64,000 nt of DNA from Lachnospiraceae bacterium 10-1 (GCA_000403495.2 KE159819.1:1-64000), one strand, 5' to 3'. Positions 1 to 9,561 are shown, numbered from the stretch's first letter. Program-made: numbers and translations. The notes: generated by a model not told the origin, from the sequence alone.

Positions 1-290
1 AAGTTCAGGCATGCTGTGTAAATAAATCATAGAGTAGTGAGTACGGGAAACTCCCGGACTTTTCCAAAGGAGATACCCTATTATTTAGCGCTTACTGTAT
101 GCTGCATTCCATACGGCATACGGGCAGTCATAACGGTTTCTGTGAGTCTGGGGTGCGGGCTGTTTCTCCGTTGGAAAAAAGGCGCTCCAGTATCGTAGTC
201 GTACTTCACGGATGCACTAATCCATAAGTCGTTAGTTAAGGCGTAGGGTTTGACGTTTACCTTACAACCGTAAGCGCTTACGTATAAAAA
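1..290. other. Unassigned structured non-coding DNA, possible mobile-element end
   Basis: No convincing gene lies in the first 408 bases. The stretch is richer in G+C than the DNA after about 290 and contains several inverted repeats: CGGGA/TCCCG near 48-60, GTATGC/GCATAC near 98-121, and the palindrome CGTAAGCGCTTACG at 269-282. The first bases can be read as the end of a reading frame (...SSGMLCK, stop). A short coding tail followed by a structured end and a sharp change to A+T-rich DNA would fit the right end of an IS200/IS605-type element with its tnpB-associated RNA, but I cannot confirm the family. From 291 to 408 I see only A+T-rich DNA. Confidence 0.25.
269..282. repeat. 14-bp perfect palindrome
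   Basis: CGTAAGCGCTTACG is a perfect palindrome at the boundary between G+C-richer DNA and the A+T-rich leader of the next gene. It could be a protein-binding site or part of a mobile-element end. A related TTTAGCGCTTACTG string occurs near 85. No function can be assigned from sequence alone. Confidence 0.5.
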
Positions 291-408
291 ATGAACTAAA
301 GATAACTTAAAATTACCCCTAATTCATTTTCTAAAAAACATATTATTATTTTACGAAATAGGCAATTAATATTCAATGAGCATAAGTTTTTAATTCCGCT
401 TTTTTTCT

Positions 409-2766
409 TTGCTTAACGTATCTAAAATATGTGCTGGTCTTTTATCTTTTTTAAATATTATCCAGATCACTTGCTCTTTTATTTTTGGGGAAAATTATCC
501 TCTTCCTTCAGTAATTGTTTTACCAATTTTAGGTATGAGCTTGTTGCTGATGATTGCTTTAGCGGCTCAACAGACTCAAAAATATAATGTTGAGTTATTG
601 GAAAAGCTAAATAGTTTAAATGAAGATAAATTAATAGATGTATATGAAAAGCTGGTACAAAAGAAAAGCCTGCTAAAAGAGGAAGGGACTTACTTTATAG
701 AAAATTTTAACAAGCTTGATAAGAATTTCCGCTGTTATGTGATTGCATATTTGAAACATAAAGAATATAAAAAGCAAATTTGGTGTGTTTTTGATTATTT
801 ATTTGAAGACTCTCTCAAAATAGACAGCACAGAAGAGAATGTATTTTATGAATCTTTTGAATTGGTTCCATTAAAGTATGAAGAAAAAGAAGCGATTTAT
901 AAAGAATATAATTTACAAAGAGACATTGCAAAAGAGTATTTAAATTGTATTGGCGTGGATATTTTGTGGGGAAGTAAGACTGATATTGTCGATGGCAGCT
1001 TTAAATTCCATTCTTTGGACTTTATTCAGGGAAAAATCGAAGAAGTTAGAAAAAAACTGGATTCTGACGGCAGCTTGACAAGTGTTTTTTACTGCCTTGT
1101 TTATATGAGTTCTAAATATAAATGCTCCTTTTCTATGGCTCAGATGATATCTTTGATACAAAATGAGGAAATAGTAAATCAGGATTTATATGCGGTAATT
1201 AGTGATGCAGGAAGCAGAATACCTGGCAGCAATGGAAAAAGCAAGGAAGAAATCAGAGCTTTTATAGCCAAAATAACAGATTTGTTGAAGGGATATTATT
1301 TTATTGAGTTTACAAGAAAAGGCGGAAGAAAAATAGAAAAATATAAATTTTCATACGATATTTTAGAGTGCTTTGAGAGAAAAATGAGTGACACTTATCC
1401 GGATGAAGAAACTGTAAAGAGATGGGTTCTTGTAAAACTGGTCAGCAACAATAACATGTTTTTGACAGACAGGTATTTTTTTGACTGTAGCAATTTATTA
1501 GTAATGAGTGATTTCTTGGAGGATAAAGAATTTTGTATATTGTCTTCCTACTTGCTGAGAATAATGGATGCAAATAATTGTTGGGTTTACAATGGGTACA
1601 TTTTGAAAAGACTGCGTTCTGTAGAAGAAAACATTAGAAAACAATGGATGCATACGGAAGCTGTAAAGAGAGCTGCCAGTAGTCACATGTTTTATGTTTC
1701 AGATTATGAAAGTATGCAGTATGGAATATATTTTTTGGCAGGTGAAGAGGACTGTGGCATTCATTTGGATGATTTTGCGTTGGATAGCTATAATGAGTGG
1801 CTGCCTGAAATGGAAAAGTACAGTAGCGCACTGGTGGGATATTTTAAACTTTTGTATAAAGTATTTGGAACGGTTATTACGACTTCTTTTGAATTTGGGA
1901 GAAAATATCAGGATGTTGAAATTGAATCGTTTGCAGAACCACTACCTGAAATTATCAGGCAGTTACTTATGCTTTGTATTTTGTGTCTGAATGAGTATAA
2001 CAGGTATCTGTCACAGGAAATTTTTAATAAGGGTATTGAGAGACTACTTAATCAACTGGTCAAGTTAAGGGCATGTGCAGAAGCAAATGAGTTTGTATCC
2101 ACTGTAGAGGAAATGTTATTGTGGGTAAAAAGTGAACTGGCTGGGGAAAAAGACAGAGTATATAGGAAGATATATACAGGCATGTTGATCGAAACTTCTA
2201 ATTCCAATATGTTATATTTTGTTTATGGGTTATTGAATATGGCATTAGTAAAAGACAGAGAAATAGTTTATAAAAATAGAAATCCTCTGTTAGATTTTAT
2301 CAGCCAGAGTATTTTTTATTTTAAGGTGATAACACAGGCAGAGGGAATTACCAGATATGTAGATGTGTTACTGAAAGGGCAGCACTCAATTGATCTGAAA
2401 TTGAATATAGCAATTAATTTGTTTGTCAGGACAATTCCATGCAGGGAAATTCTGCGTAAGTTTATAGTAGAAAATATGGATAGAGCAGAAACTTTGTTTT
2501 TAAGCCGATTGGAATTTCAGGATACGGAACAAATGGAAAAATATATTGCTTTGCTGTTGTTATATAATGCAAATATGAACAGCGTGGAATTTACAGAGAA
2601 AATTTTGGGACAGGTTTCTGATTATGTAGCGCAATCAGAATGCGTTGATAAAGACAGAATTGCCAAATATCTAGAGGTAATAATAGAGAAAAAATGCCCG
2701 GAGGAAGAAATGCCGGATATTGTTGATGAAATCAACCAGATAGATTCTACTGATTTTGCAGTGTGA
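409..2766 (+). CDS. Unrecognised 785-aa membrane-anchored protein
   Basis: I do not recognise the family. Residues about 6-28 and 33-52 are hydrophobic and would form two membrane segments, followed by a long, mostly helical, charged region. There is no Walker A motif, so it is not an intact P-loop ATPase, although the part near residues 290-335 (a KYKFSYDILECF stretch) has the feel of the winged-helix segment of large NTPase-type proteins. The TTG start used here has no ribosome site and the frame is open to 394, so the true start may be the ATG at 535, or the N-terminus may have been lost to a rearrangement. The next gene follows after 33 bp and is probably co-transcribed. Function unknown; coding status is well supported by length and composition. 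Confidence 0.7.
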   Translation: MLNVSKICAGLLSFLNIIQITCSFIFGENYPLPSVIVLPILGMSLLLMIALAAQQTQKYNVELLEKLNSLNEDKLIDVYEKLVQKKSLLKEEGTYFIENFNKLDKNFRCYVIAYLKHKEYKKQIWCVFDYLFEDSLKIDSTEENVFYESFELVPLKYEEKEAIYKEYNLQRDIAKEYLNCIGVDILWGSKTDIVDGSFKFHSLDFIQGKIEEVRKKLDSDGSLTSVFYCLVYMSSKYKCSFSMAQMISLIQNEEIVNQDLYAVISDAGSRIPGSNGKSKEEIRAFIAKITDLLKGYYFIEFTRKGGRKIEKYKFSYDILECFERKMSDTYPDEETVKRWVLVKLVSNNNMFLTDRYFFDCSNLLVMSDFLEDKEFCILSSYLLRIMDANNCWVYNGYILKRLRSVEENIRKQWMHTEAVKRAASSHMFYVSDYESMQYGIYFLAGEEDCGIHLDDFALDSYNEWLPEMEKYSSALVGYFKLLYKVFGTVITTSFEFGRKYQDVEIESFAEPLPEIIRQLLMLCILCLNEYNRYLSQEIFNKGIERLLNQLVKLRACAEANEFVSTVEEMLLWVKSELAGEKDRVYRKIYTGMLIETSNSNMLYFVYGLLNMALVKDREIVYKNRNPLLDFISQSIFYFKVITQAEGITRYVDVLLKGQHSIDLKLNIAINLFVRTIPCREILRKFIVENMDRAETLFLSRLEFQDTEQMEKYIALLLLYNANMNSVEFTEKILGQVSDYVAQSECVDKDRIAKYLEVIIEKKCPEEEMPDIVDEINQIDSTDFAV

Positions 2767-2799
2767 GTATTATATGGATATTGTGAAATAAAAAAGGAA

Positions 2800-3564
2800 A
2801 TGTTGGAAAGAATACCACAAATTGATTTCAATATATTGATTAAATGTAATAGTAATGTTGGCAGAATTCTGGTGTCAGATTATTTGCTGCAGCATAGTTA
2901 TTATGATTGTGACTTGAAAGTTTTGGAGTTATATTTGAAAATCATGAGAGATTTATTACATCCAAGCGAAGGAGAGATTGCAGCTTATTTGAGTATTCTT
3001 GATAAATATGCAAAAGACAATATAAGCATAAAATATAAGGAAATTGGAACATATAATTATTTATTGTCATTATATTTATTTTATATGGCTGTGAAACTGT
3101 CAGAACAAAGAGAAGTAGATAAAATTTTACTGCAGGAAACAATGAATTTTATGGTGAATTTGATTAAGTGCCTGCAGATGTCAGGTATGAAACGCATTGT
3201 GGAAAATAGTAACTTTAGCTATTTGTTCGAAGAAAACGAGAGAATAACGAGAAGCCAAGAGGCAGATAATCTGGTTATAGAAAAATTTATATATATGGAT
3301 CCTGTCATTTCTGAGAAAGGAGAAATTCATTTATCAGAAGATTATTATTATATGATATTATATATGTACTCTTATCCGGATGTGTGTGCTTCTTTGATTC
3401 GACAGAATGATAAAGACAATATAGAAATTATCAAACAGAAACATTTACTTTATCTTATGAATATTTTGTTAGATCGCACACAAATTAATGGGGTGGGATT
3501 TGACAGGAAAAGCTTATATCGTGTAAGAGATATTTTAAGGGAGAGATATAATGTGAAATATTGA
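2800..3564 (+). CDS. Unrecognised 254-aa helical protein
   Basis: This A+T-rich gene lies 33 bp after the 785-aa protein on the same strand, so the two look like an operon. AAAAGGA stands just before the ATG, with tight spacing. The protein is predicted to be mostly alpha-helical, with many Leu, Tyr and Lys residues and a tail rich in Arg and Lys. There is no signal peptide and no clear transmembrane segment. No catalytic motif is visible. It could be a partner of, or a detached C-terminal part of, the upstream protein, since both share the same helical, repeat-like texture. Function unknown. Confidence 0.65.
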   Translation: MLERIPQIDFNILIKCNSNVGRILVSDYLLQHSYYDCDLKVLELYLKIMRDLLHPSEGEIAAYLSILDKYAKDNISIKYKEIGTYNYLLSLYLFYMAVKLSEQREVDKILLQETMNFMVNLIKCLQMSGMKRIVENSNFSYLFEENERITRSQEADNLVIEKFIYMDPVISEKGEIHLSEDYYYMILYMYSYPDVCASLIRQNDKDNIEIIKQKHLLYLMNILLDRTQINGVGFDRKSLYRVRDILRERYNVKY

Positions 3565-3586
3565 ATAAAATAATTTTGGAAAAACG

Positions 3587-3735
3587 TCAAATCCTGCGCC
3601 TCATAATAAAGTAACGCCGCTTTTCAGCGGCGTAGTTTCCTGTATGCTCCTGATTGAGTTTCAGGACTTCTTCTTTGTAAAATGCGATAGGATCATAAAA
3701 ACGGGAATAGATCTGATTTGGTGCCAGGTGATTAG
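3587..3735 (-). pseudogene. Possible remnant of a coding region on the minus strand
   Basis: In the gap between 3565 and 3987, the minus strand reads open for about 50 codons and ends in a basic tail (EKRRYFIMRRRI, stop at 3587). Composition is more coding-like than the flanks: the region includes the only G+C-rich patch, an ACGCCGC/GCGGCGT inverted repeat at 3614-3633. There is no start codon with a ribosome site and no complete domain, so it may be the tail of a decayed gene such as a transposase. The rest of the gap, to 3987, is A+T-rich and probably holds the promoter of the next gene. Confidence 0.25.
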
Positions 3736-3987
3736 TTTTTATCAATTTTTGAGAACTATAATTCCTGTAACAATAAATTATAATATGGTAGAATGTAAGT
3801 ATTAGAATTTAAGTGGTTTTATAGAAATTCATAACATGGTTAAAATTTGGAGATTTGAGAATTTTATAGACCATATGCTTCAATTTGTGATATAGTAAGA
3901 GTATGCTAAATTGTAAGTTCTATCTAGGATCAGAATGAATAAAATATAATGGATTGTCAATATTATATTCCAAAGAGGGGAAGCATG

Positions 3988-4383
3988 ATGGAGCCTAAAA
4001 TCTTATTTGTAAAACAATTTCTTGCTACTTTGTGTGAAAAAGAAGTCACGACAATACCGATCAATAATAAAAAATTTAAAGATGGAATACAAAGTATGGC
4101 GGATTATTATCATTCTAATGCAGGCAGCTTTGGCCCATATGCTGATGCTTTGGATATGCTTTTTTTGAAGTACTCTACACGCGGGGATTTCAGCCAGTTT
4201 TCAAAGATTATTGAGGGATTTAATGGCAGGATCGTGTCGCTGGAAAATCCTCACTATATCAAAGCCAATTTAAAATTAGAAAAAGATTACATTGAAGATT
4301 TAAAACAGGATAAAGAATTAGGAATCTCTCATGAACAGTTTCAGGTGTTGGCTGACTGCTTTATAAGGGGTGCTGATATGTAA
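3988..4383 (+). CDS. Small protein, partner of HD/PRTase-like protein
   Basis: This 131-aa soluble, acidic protein is not one I recognise. Two ATGs stand together at 3985 and 3988 after GAGGGG at 3975-3980; the second has the better spacing (7 nt). The stop codon is only 19 nt before the ATG of the large HD-domain gene, whose ribosome site lies in the gap, so the two are almost certainly translated together. Small proteins directly upstream of nucleotide-acting effectors are often regulators, sensors or antitoxin-like partners; that role is inferred here, not shown. An ATG at 3949 would add 13 residues but lacks a ribosome site. Confidence 0.75.
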   Translation: MEPKILFVKQFLATLCEKEVTTIPINNKKFKDGIQSMADYYHSNAGSFGPYADALDMLFLKYSTRGDFSQFSKIIEGFNGRIVSLENPHYIKANLKLEKDYIEDLKQDKELGISHEQFQVLADCFIRGADM

Positions 4384-4402
4384 AGATAAGTGGGGGAAGA
4401 TA

Positions 4403-7117
4403 ATGTCGTTTAGAGAACTGTTCGAGGAAAAGGAATTTAAAGCCGCCTTTGATGAAGTTAATCAATTTACCAGCGAAATCTTGCAAAAATATAATGCCAG
4501 ACTCAAAAACATTTCATTAGTTGATGAGAGAAAAGAAATATTTGATGCGGTATGGGGAAACATAGAATTTTGCAGCGGAGAAATCTATATATTAGATTCT
4601 CCGCTGTTGCAACGCTTGAGAAAGATTAAGCAGTTAGGGTTGGCATATTTTGTTTATTGTGGATGCGATTATTCCAGATATTATCATACACTGGGAGTCA
4701 CTTATCTGGCAGATCGGATGGCAGCAGCCATTAACAGATGTGACTTAGGAACTAATGAGGAGAAGAAAAGTTTTTTTAAAGCAATCGTTCGTTTGGCAGC
4801 AATTTTCCATGATACAGGTCATATGTTTTTAAGCCATGTTTCTGAACATTATTTTTCTAAGAGTCCGTTTTATTCCCGCAATAAAATGATTACCACTCTT
4901 TTGGATGAATTTGAAAGAAAGGCAGGTAAAAAGCCTGCTTTACATGAGCTGCTAGGATGTATGATCGTAAATACCGGAGCAGTTCATGAATTATTGGAAA
5001 TAGTTGCGAAAAAAATCAAAGGATTATTATCGGGATGTAATTATACAATTGATGAAATGGTGGAATATATTTCAGCACTAATTGTAGGTGTGCCGGTGGA
5101 CCGGGAAATTTTGCCATATTCCAGTATTGTAAATGGGCCGATTGATGCGGATAAATGTGATTATTTATCCAGAGATTCCCATGTTACCCGCGTGCCGGTT
5201 GCAGTAGATGTTTCCAGAATTACACAAAAATTAAGTGTGGTGGAAAGTAAGGATATTTGCACATCTGAGTTGTGGCATCAGGATGCCGACACAAGCATTA
5301 AATTCTATGAACTTGCAATGAAGGATTCGGCGGAAAAGGCGCTGTTCCAACTTTGCATAGCAAGAACAATTATGTTTGACAGTGTATATTATCATCATAA
5401 GGTTTTGACAGCGGAAACAGAGTTTCGCAATCTTGTTGGAAGATTAGCAAATTTAAAAAAACCGTTTTTCATTAATTTTGTGGAAATACTCCGGCATACG
5501 GATGAAGACTTCAATGACTATTTTTTTGATGCATTAAAAAGTGGCAGAGAGGAAGATGATCGTGGAGAAATTGATGCGATAGAAAAAGAATTTCATAAAA
5601 TATATGAGCGCAATATAGCCAAACGTGTTGTGTGCCTTACTCCAGACTATTTACTAGGACCTCAAAAGTATACGGAGGCTTTTTGGGATTCTGTGATGAC
5701 AGTGTTTGATTCTGAGGAAGAAAAGACTTTCATTTGTGAGATTAAGGAAGAATATGCAAAAATTCAAATGAAGTTAGAAGGAATTGAAATAAGAGAAGAC
5801 CAAGTGCAAATTTTTGCAATTCAGGCACCAACACAAGTATTTGGCCATAGTAAGATACAAGTGCCGATTGATCTAAGGAATGGGAATCAGAGAGATTTTA
5901 AAGGATATGAGTTAGTTAGCAGCAGGGAAACTAGTAGTTCTTCTTCCTACATAGTGACAGATGAAGATGACCGCTTACTGGTGTATCTTGCTACGGAAAA
6001 GATATTTATGAAAAAATATCATATTGAACTAAGAGAAGAGGCCATTACCTGTGGAAAATATAGTCAAAAGGCAATTAATGAAAAAAGAAATAAACTGTTT
6101 TTAAAAGGATATTATGATGACACACCAGAATTAATCAGCGATACCCTGCTATATAATAATTTATCTGATAGTGTAATTGAAAAAATAGTTAAAAAATATA
6201 GAAGTTATGAGGGACCGGAAGGATATAAAGTATCAAAAAAAGAAGTTGAAGGTTTCTTTAAGCAATTAATGTGTGCTTGTAAAGAAAAGCGGAAATGTAA
6301 AAGCCTGCTGAATGGTGTTGCCGGTTTGCTGGAATATGCACTTTTCATTGATAGGGAATTTTTATCGCGTGAATTGGAATTCAAAGTGAAAGAATTAACT
6401 GCAAACGATGAAACTCTATATGTTGTTGCGTTGGGAAGTTTGCGTGATAGTGCAAAACATATCTCCTATTTTTGGAATGATATACAAATACCTGGATTGA
6501 AGATTGAAACGGAAAAAACATTGCAAGAGCTTATAGAATTAGAAGAAGTTGCTAAAATTGTGTTTTTTGATGATGGCTCTTATTCTGGAACACAAATGGT
6601 TTCCATTATGCAGGAGTATATGGGAGTTGAAAAAAGAAAAACAAAGGAAAAGCATGTAAAAAAATTAACGGAAGATGGAATGAAAGCACTTCAAAAGAGG
6701 CAAATACAATTTTTCTTTGTGGCATATAATAAATCAAAAGAAGCTGAGATGCTTGAGGAACTTAAGGAAATAGGTTTGGACAATGTTGGAATTTCCTGTA
6801 TTAAGGATATGAGCAAGAAGTTGTTAGAGAAGAATGATGGAAAATTATTTGAAGATGAAGAGCAGAGAAGTTTGGTCAAAAATGTGCTGGCTGACATCGG
6901 ACGATCTGTCATGAGGTCGACGAAGATGGAAGAGGGAGTCTATAGAGAAGGATGGGATGAGGATCGTGTAAATAATGCGGCATTAGGATATAACGATGCA
7001 CAGCAGATGGTATTTTTAAAGTCAAGTGTTCCTACATATACGATTACAGCTTTTTGGCAGTCTGGCAGATACAATGGCTTTGAATGGAAACCTCTGTTTA
7101 GAAGGACAATAAAATAA
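4403..7117 (+). CDS. HD-domain phosphohydrolase fused to phosphoribosyltransferase-like domain
   Basis: This 904-aa protein begins with a dGTPase/SAMHD1-type HD domain. The metal-binding set is visible as H95, H136-D137 (in IFHDTGH) and D248 within GPIDADKCDYLSRD, the usual second half of this family. Such enzymes remove triphosphate from dNTPs or hydrolyse related nucleotides. Near the C-terminus, residues 720-731 read VFFDDGSYSGTQ, like the PRPP-binding loop of type I phosphoribosyltransferases, and the protein ends with an aromatic FEWKPLF tail seen in PRTase-like domains of predicted conflict systems. The start is set by GGGGGAAG just before ATG 4403; a GTG at 4370 is possible but less likely. 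It follows the small gene by 19 bp. A nucleotide-depleting or nucleotide-modifying defence effector is the best reading; this is inferred from domains. Confidence 0.85.
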   Translation: MSFRELFEEKEFKAAFDEVNQFTSEILQKYNARLKNISLVDERKEIFDAVWGNIEFCSGEIYILDSPLLQRLRKIKQLGLAYFVYCGCDYSRYYHTLGVTYLADRMAAAINRCDLGTNEEKKSFFKAIVRLAAIFHDTGHMFLSHVSEHYFSKSPFYSRNKMITTLLDEFERKAGKKPALHELLGCMIVNTGAVHELLEIVAKKIKGLLSGCNYTIDEMVEYISALIVGVPVDREILPYSSIVNGPIDADKCDYLSRDSHVTRVPVAVDVSRITQKLSVVESKDICTSELWHQDADTSIKFYELAMKDSAEKALFQLCIARTIMFDSVYYHHKVLTAETEFRNLVGRLANLKKPFFINFVEILRHTDEDFNDYFFDALKSGREEDDRGEIDAIEKEFHKIYERNIAKRVVCLTPDYLLGPQKYTEAFWDSVMTVFDSEEEKTFICEIKEEYAKIQMKLEGIEIREDQVQIFAIQAPTQVFGHSKIQVPIDLRNGNQRDFKGYELVSSRETSSSSSYIVTDEDDRLLVYLATEKIFMKKYHIELREEAITCGKYSQKAINEKRNKLFLKGYYDDTPELISDTLLYNNLSDSVIEKIVKKYRSYEGPEGYKVSKKEVEGFFKQLMCACKEKRKCKSLLNGVAGLLEYALFIDREFLSRELEFKVKELTANDETLYVVALGSLRDSAKHISYFWNDIQIPGLKIETEKTLQELIELEEVAKIVFFDDGSYSGTQMVSIMQEYMGVEKRKTKEKHVKKLTEDGMKALQKRQIQFFFVAYNKSKEAEMLEELKEIGLDNVGISCIKDMSKKLLEKNDGKLFEDEEQRSLVKNVLADIGRSVMRSTKMEEGVYREGWDEDRVNNAALGYNDAQQMVFLKSSVPTYTITAFWQSGRYNGFEWKPLFRRTIK

Positions 7118-7140
7118 GAAGAAGTCAACACAAAAATAGT

Positions 7141-7184
7141 CATACTCTTAAGATTACAAAATGCTTGAGAGTATGGCTTTTTTA
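7141..7184 (+). terminator. Rho-independent terminator after HD/PRTase gene
   Basis: CATACTCTTAAG at 7141-7152 pairs with CTTGAGAGTATG at 7164-7175 (one wobble pair), followed by a T-rich run (CTTTTTTATTT). This closes the transcript of the HD/PRTase unit and separates it from the Sel1-repeat gene. The remaining bases to 7353 are A+T-rich and presumably carry the next promoter. Confidence 0.85.
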
Positions 7185-7353
7185 TTTAATAAATTTTATT
7201 TGATTGATTTGAAAAGCTACTTGCAAATATGGAAGGAATATTCGGTATAGAAAAAATGAACTGCTGTGGGTTTGATGTTTGTAGATAAAATTGTAGAATT
7301 TTAGTAGGAAATGTCTAACTATATCATTTCAAAACAGTATGCAATAATAGTGG

Positions 7354-9561
7354 ATGGACATAATTATGGAAATTCTTTCTTTAATTTCAAATATTGTGAC
7401 AATAATATCAGGAGCAATAACTTTTTTTCAATGGATAATAAAAAGAATATGGAAAAATGAGGATAAGCGGCATATTGTAAATCCTTTTTTACCAGATCTG
7501 GATTTGGAAGGTGAGGCTTCCGGTACACGAAAAGGAAAGAAAAAACTGCTTATTTTTATATGTAAAGCTTCGCTGCTTGTTTTCTTATGCTCGGCAACAC
7601 TTTCAATCATTTTATACTTAGTAGGTAATAGACCGCCAGAGGATGAACAGGAAGCGTACATATGGTACTTAGAGCATACGGAAAATGGAGGTTCGCCTAA
7701 AAATTTAAACGCATTAGGAGAATGTTACTTTTTTGGACGAGGTACAGAAGTAAATTTCGATCAGGCCTTTTCCTGTTTTGAAAAAGCTGCCCCTAAGAAC
7801 AGCAGCGCACAGTATAATTTAGCAGTTTGTTATTATTATGGTTATGGAACTGAGATTAATGACGAAAAGGCATTTGAATACTTTCAAAAGGCAGAGGATG
7901 ATGTTGCAGACGCAAAAGCATATGCAGGGCATTACTATTATTGCGGGTGGGGTGGCATAGAAGTTGATAAAGATAAGGCGAACTCTCTGTTTGAGCTGTC
8001 TAAAAGCAAAGGCAGTACTATGGCTTTATACTTTCAGGCTATGTATTATATTTTTGAGGATGAGTCAGAGGATCGCTTCGACAAGGCAATTGAGTTGTGC
8101 CAACAGGTAATTGATGCCGGAGGTGCTAAGGGCTATGGATTGTTAGGACTATGCTATGCGGATGAGAATTCACTGGTGTATGATTATGGGAAGGCTTATG
8201 ATTATTTTATAGCAGGAGAGGAGGAGGGAGATGATTTTGCATTATATGGATTGGGACGATGTTATGAAGAAGGAGAAATTGTAAAAAAGGATGAGGGAAA
8301 GGCTGTTGAATATTATCAAAAGGCGTCAGCTTTGGGAAATCCTTATGCAAATTATTATCTAGGACGCTGCTATTATAATGGTATAGGAACAGAAGCCAGT
8401 TATGAAAATGCCTTGGAATGTTATTCACGTGCAGCGTCCAGGGGACATGCAGCAGCAATAGCCATGCAGGGAATATTTTATGAAAATGGATATGGGTGCG
8501 AGGTAGATGAAAGAGCAGCATTCAGATGCTATGAAAGAGCGGCTGGGCTGGGGGATTTAACTGCAATATATAATCTTGCGTGTTTTTATTATCAGGGAAC
8601 CGCTACTCCTCAGGATTATGAAAAGGCTGTTGAATTGTATATGCAGGCAGCAGAGCAGGATCATGTAAGAGCTCAATATACCTTGGGGGTTTGTTACGAA
8701 AATGGGTATGGGGTTGAAGTAGATGATGAAGAAGCGCAGAAATGGTATGCAAAAGCAGCAGAACAGGAAAATATTTATGCTCAAAGAAATTTGGGATGGA
8801 TGCTATACGAGCAGGAAGAGTATGCAGAAGCTTTTAAATGGTTTTCGGAATCAGGGCATGAAGGGTATGCGAGCTCTCAATATGGCATGGGAGAGTGCTA
8901 TTATTATGGCAAGGGTGTCGGGCAGAATTACGAACAGGCCAAGTTATGGTATGAAAGAGCTGCTGAACAAGAGCATGTAACAGCTACAATACAACTGGGA
9001 AATATTTACTATTATGGACGTTGTGGAGAAATTGATTATATAACAGCTGTTAAATATTATGAAAAGGCAGCCGAGCTGGGATCAGCAGAGGGAGAATACA
9101 AGTTAGGTCGTTGCTATGAGGAAGGAAAAGGCGTAGAACAAAATAATAATAAAGCATTTGAGCATTATAAAAAAGCAGCCGAGCAAAATCATGCAAATGC
9201 ACAAAGCAGCCTGGGCGCTATGTATTATTATGGATCTGGTACTGTAAAAGACTTAAGTGAGGCAATAAAATGGTTTGAAGAGGCAGCCAATAATAATGAT
9301 ACATTTGGAAAGAAGTTTTTAGCATATTGCTATTATTATGGAGATGGTGTTCAAAAAGATGAAAAAAAAGCAGCAAATGATTTTGCAAAACTTGCAGAAG
9401 AAGGCGATGCGTGGTCGCAAATGATGCTTGGAAAGTGTTATTTGTATGGTAAGGGATTGGAACCAGATTTCGATCAGGCAGTTTATTGGTTTCAATGTGC
9501 AGCAGAGCAAGGTGAAACCGCGGCACAAGAACTTTTGGGAGAATGCTATGAAAACGGATGA
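7354..9561 (+). CDS. Membrane-anchored Sel1-repeat protein, C-terminally truncated
   Basis: The 735-aa product has two hydrophobic segments (about residues 8-30 and 66-90) and then roughly fifteen Sel1-like repeats from about residue 115 to the end. The repeat pattern is A-x-x-x-LG-x-CY-x-x-G-x-G-V-x-x-D-x-x-K-A-x-x-(W/Y)-(Y/F)-x-K-A-A. Sel1 repeats are helical-pair solenoids used as protein-interaction scaffolds. The frame stops at a TGA (9559-9561) inside the conserved NG-x-G-VEVD part of a repeat; the same frame carries on as a good Sel1 unit to 9633. A single C-to-T change in CGA would explain this. The ribosome site is weak. It lies beside the HD/PRTase unit but has its own transcript after a terminator. 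Confidence 0.85.
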   Translation: MDIIMEILSLISNIVTIISGAITFFQWIIKRIWKNEDKRHIVNPFLPDLDLEGEASGTRKGKKKLLIFICKASLLVFLCSATLSIILYLVGNRPPEDEQEAYIWYLEHTENGGSPKNLNALGECYFFGRGTEVNFDQAFSCFEKAAPKNSSAQYNLAVCYYYGYGTEINDEKAFEYFQKAEDDVADAKAYAGHYYYCGWGGIEVDKDKANSLFELSKSKGSTMALYFQAMYYIFEDESEDRFDKAIELCQQVIDAGGAKGYGLLGLCYADENSLVYDYGKAYDYFIAGEEEGDDFALYGLGRCYEEGEIVKKDEGKAVEYYQKASALGNPYANYYLGRCYYNGIGTEASYENALECYSRAASRGHAAAIAMQGIFYENGYGCEVDERAAFRCYERAAGLGDLTAIYNLACFYYQGTATPQDYEKAVELYMQAAEQDHVRAQYTLGVCYENGYGVEVDDEEAQKWYAKAAEQENIYAQRNLGWMLYEQEEYAEAFKWFSESGHEGYASSQYGMGECYYYGKGVGQNYEQAKLWYERAAEQEHVTATIQLGNIYYYGRCGEIDYITAVKYYEKAAELGSAEGEYKLGRCYEEGKGVEQNNNKAFEHYKKAAEQNHANAQSSLGAMYYYGSGTVKDLSEAIKWFEEAANNNDTFGKKFLAYCYYYGDGVQKDEKKAANDFAKLAEEGDAWSQMMLGKCYLYGKGLEPDFDQAVYWFQCAAEQGETAAQELLGECYENG

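Noticed and set aside
3614-3633. Perfect ACGCCGC/GCGGCGT hairpin as a terminator for the 2800-3564 gene
   Set aside because: No T-run follows on the plus strand, and the hairpin falls in what looks like a remnant of minus-strand coding sequence. Function left open.
7700-9560. Periodic sequence that might be taken for a tandem DNA repeat or CRISPR-like array
   Set aside because: The periodicity is that of Sel1 protein repeats (about 108 bp) with diverged DNA; there are no identical repeats with unique spacers.
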